The notes under the pieces are model-generated. The model made no database searches, was not told where the DNA came from, and was given only the letters and a program-made list of their open reading frames with translations. The translations under genes were made by a program, and so were the position numbers. 55,039 bases of DNA, from the NCBI GenBank assembly GCA_022820125.1, contig JAJEGA010000118.1, positions 1 to 55,039 of the forward strand, in the 5' to 3' direction. Position 1 is the stretch's first letter, and each line of letters starts with the position of its first letter. Below, one piece after another: positions 54,742-55,039 of this stretch. Origin of the DNA: Anaerolineae bacterium (GTDB lineage Bacteria > Chloroflexota > Anaerolineae > Aggregatilineales > Phototrophicaceae).

Positions 54742-55039
54742 ATGAATTCTTTGCCCTCCACGCAACCACACAGCTTTACTTTTCACCAGCGCATTCTTTC
54801 CCGTTTGCGCTTCATCCTGCCGCTGCTGCTGCTGCTCATCGCGCTCGGTGGCGGCTTGGCGCAGGCGCAGGACCCCACGCCGACGCCGGGCGCGCTAAAA
54901 AATTTGCGAGTGACCTACGTCAGCCATACACAGGCAATCATCAAATGGGACGATATTGCGCGCTCGGGCTATAAATACGCCATTTATCTAAAACCCTCCG
55001 GAAATTATTGGCCCACCTTCAATATCGCGGGCCGCGGTC
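54742..55039 (+). CDS. Secreted fibronectin-III protein, N-terminal part (runs off window)
   Basis: Ninety-nine codons are visible from the ATG at 54742, with GAGG eight bases before it. The product has a basic N-region, a strong hydrophobic signal core (FILPLLLLLIALGGGLAQAQ), a short DPTPTPG linker and the start of an FN3 domain (LKNLRVTYVSHTQAIIKWDD). It continues beyond the window. Together with the preceding gene it makes a pair of secreted FN3 proteins, 164 bases apart on the same strand. Confidence 0.8.
   Translation, partial: MNSLPSTQPHSFTFHQRILSRLRFILPLLLLLIALGGGLAQAQDPTPTPGALKNLRVTYVSHTQAIIKWDDIARSGYKYAIYLKPSGNYWPTFNIAGRG

Overview
The window looks like chromosomal DNA from an uncultured member of the Chloroflexota (Anaerolineae or Caldilinea-like). 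This is an inference with no rRNA or marker gene behind it. It rests on GC-rich codon use, frequent GTG/TTG starts, secreted fibronectin-III proteins joined by Thr-Pro 'TPTATPT / NTPVPPTNTP' linkers, a form II CO-dehydrogenase-like operon, many catabolic oxidoreductases, and many short 'TGTAGGGGCGA...TCGCCC' palindromes between genes. I saw no tRNA, rRNA, CRISPR array, prophage or replication origin.

Layout. 1-180: end of an insertion sequence with an IS481-like transposase start running off the left edge. 313-2136: two sugar-type ABC permeases. 2263-4957: a divergent GroEL-like protein and a polytopic membrane protein. 4974-9822 (minus): a molybdo-hydroxylase maturation operon in the order CoxD-like AAA+ ATPase, CoxE-like VWA protein, XdhC/CoxF, molybdopterin-binding protein, MocA-like nucleotidyltransferase. 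10384-10860: DinB-like protein. 11012-14699 (minus): coxS-coxL-coxM in form II order. The two cox blocks probably make and mature one Mo-Cu or Mo enzyme. 15254-18137 (minus): alpha/beta hydrolase, metallophosphoesterase and cyclase-family hydrolase. 18424-19086: orphan HTH protein. 19149-21509 (minus): secreted beta-propeller/di-heme peroxidase fusion.

21642-26338 (minus) is a tightly overlapped uxaC-uxaB-iolC-iolB cassette that mixes hexuronate and inositol catabolism genes. 26828-32741 (minus) is a complete peptide/oligosaccharide-type ABC importer (binding protein, two permeases, two ATPases). 32935-33930 is an aldo/keto reductase. 34168-36987 (minus) holds a Gfo/Idh/MocA oxidoreductase whose last 268 bp are duplicated around two tiny membrane-protein genes, one of only 44 codons. 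37119-40026 carries a RidA-like protein, a P-loop ATPase and a ThDP-dependent enzyme. 40048-42728 is an accessory patch: a DUF2335-like membrane protein, a small protein, a DNA methyltransferase fused to an Mrr-like nuclease domain with an AT-rich central region, and another small membrane protein.

42782-50186 (minus) is a catabolic run: PhyH-type dioxygenase, Gfo/Idh oxidoreductase, glutamine-synthetase-like ligase, SDR dehydrogenase, acyl-CoA ligase and enolase-superfamily enzyme. 50372-54577 is a 1401-residue secreted FN3/beta-helix protein, followed at the right edge by the start of a second secreted FN3 protein.

The clearest structure that genes do not explain is the repeat landscape. 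Short palindromes occur at many sites, several interrupted by a second small module ('GGTCAGTGTCTACGCGACC'-like) in either orientation. A longer element of about 80-120 bp occurs three times, and a separate segment of about 110 bp occurs twice.
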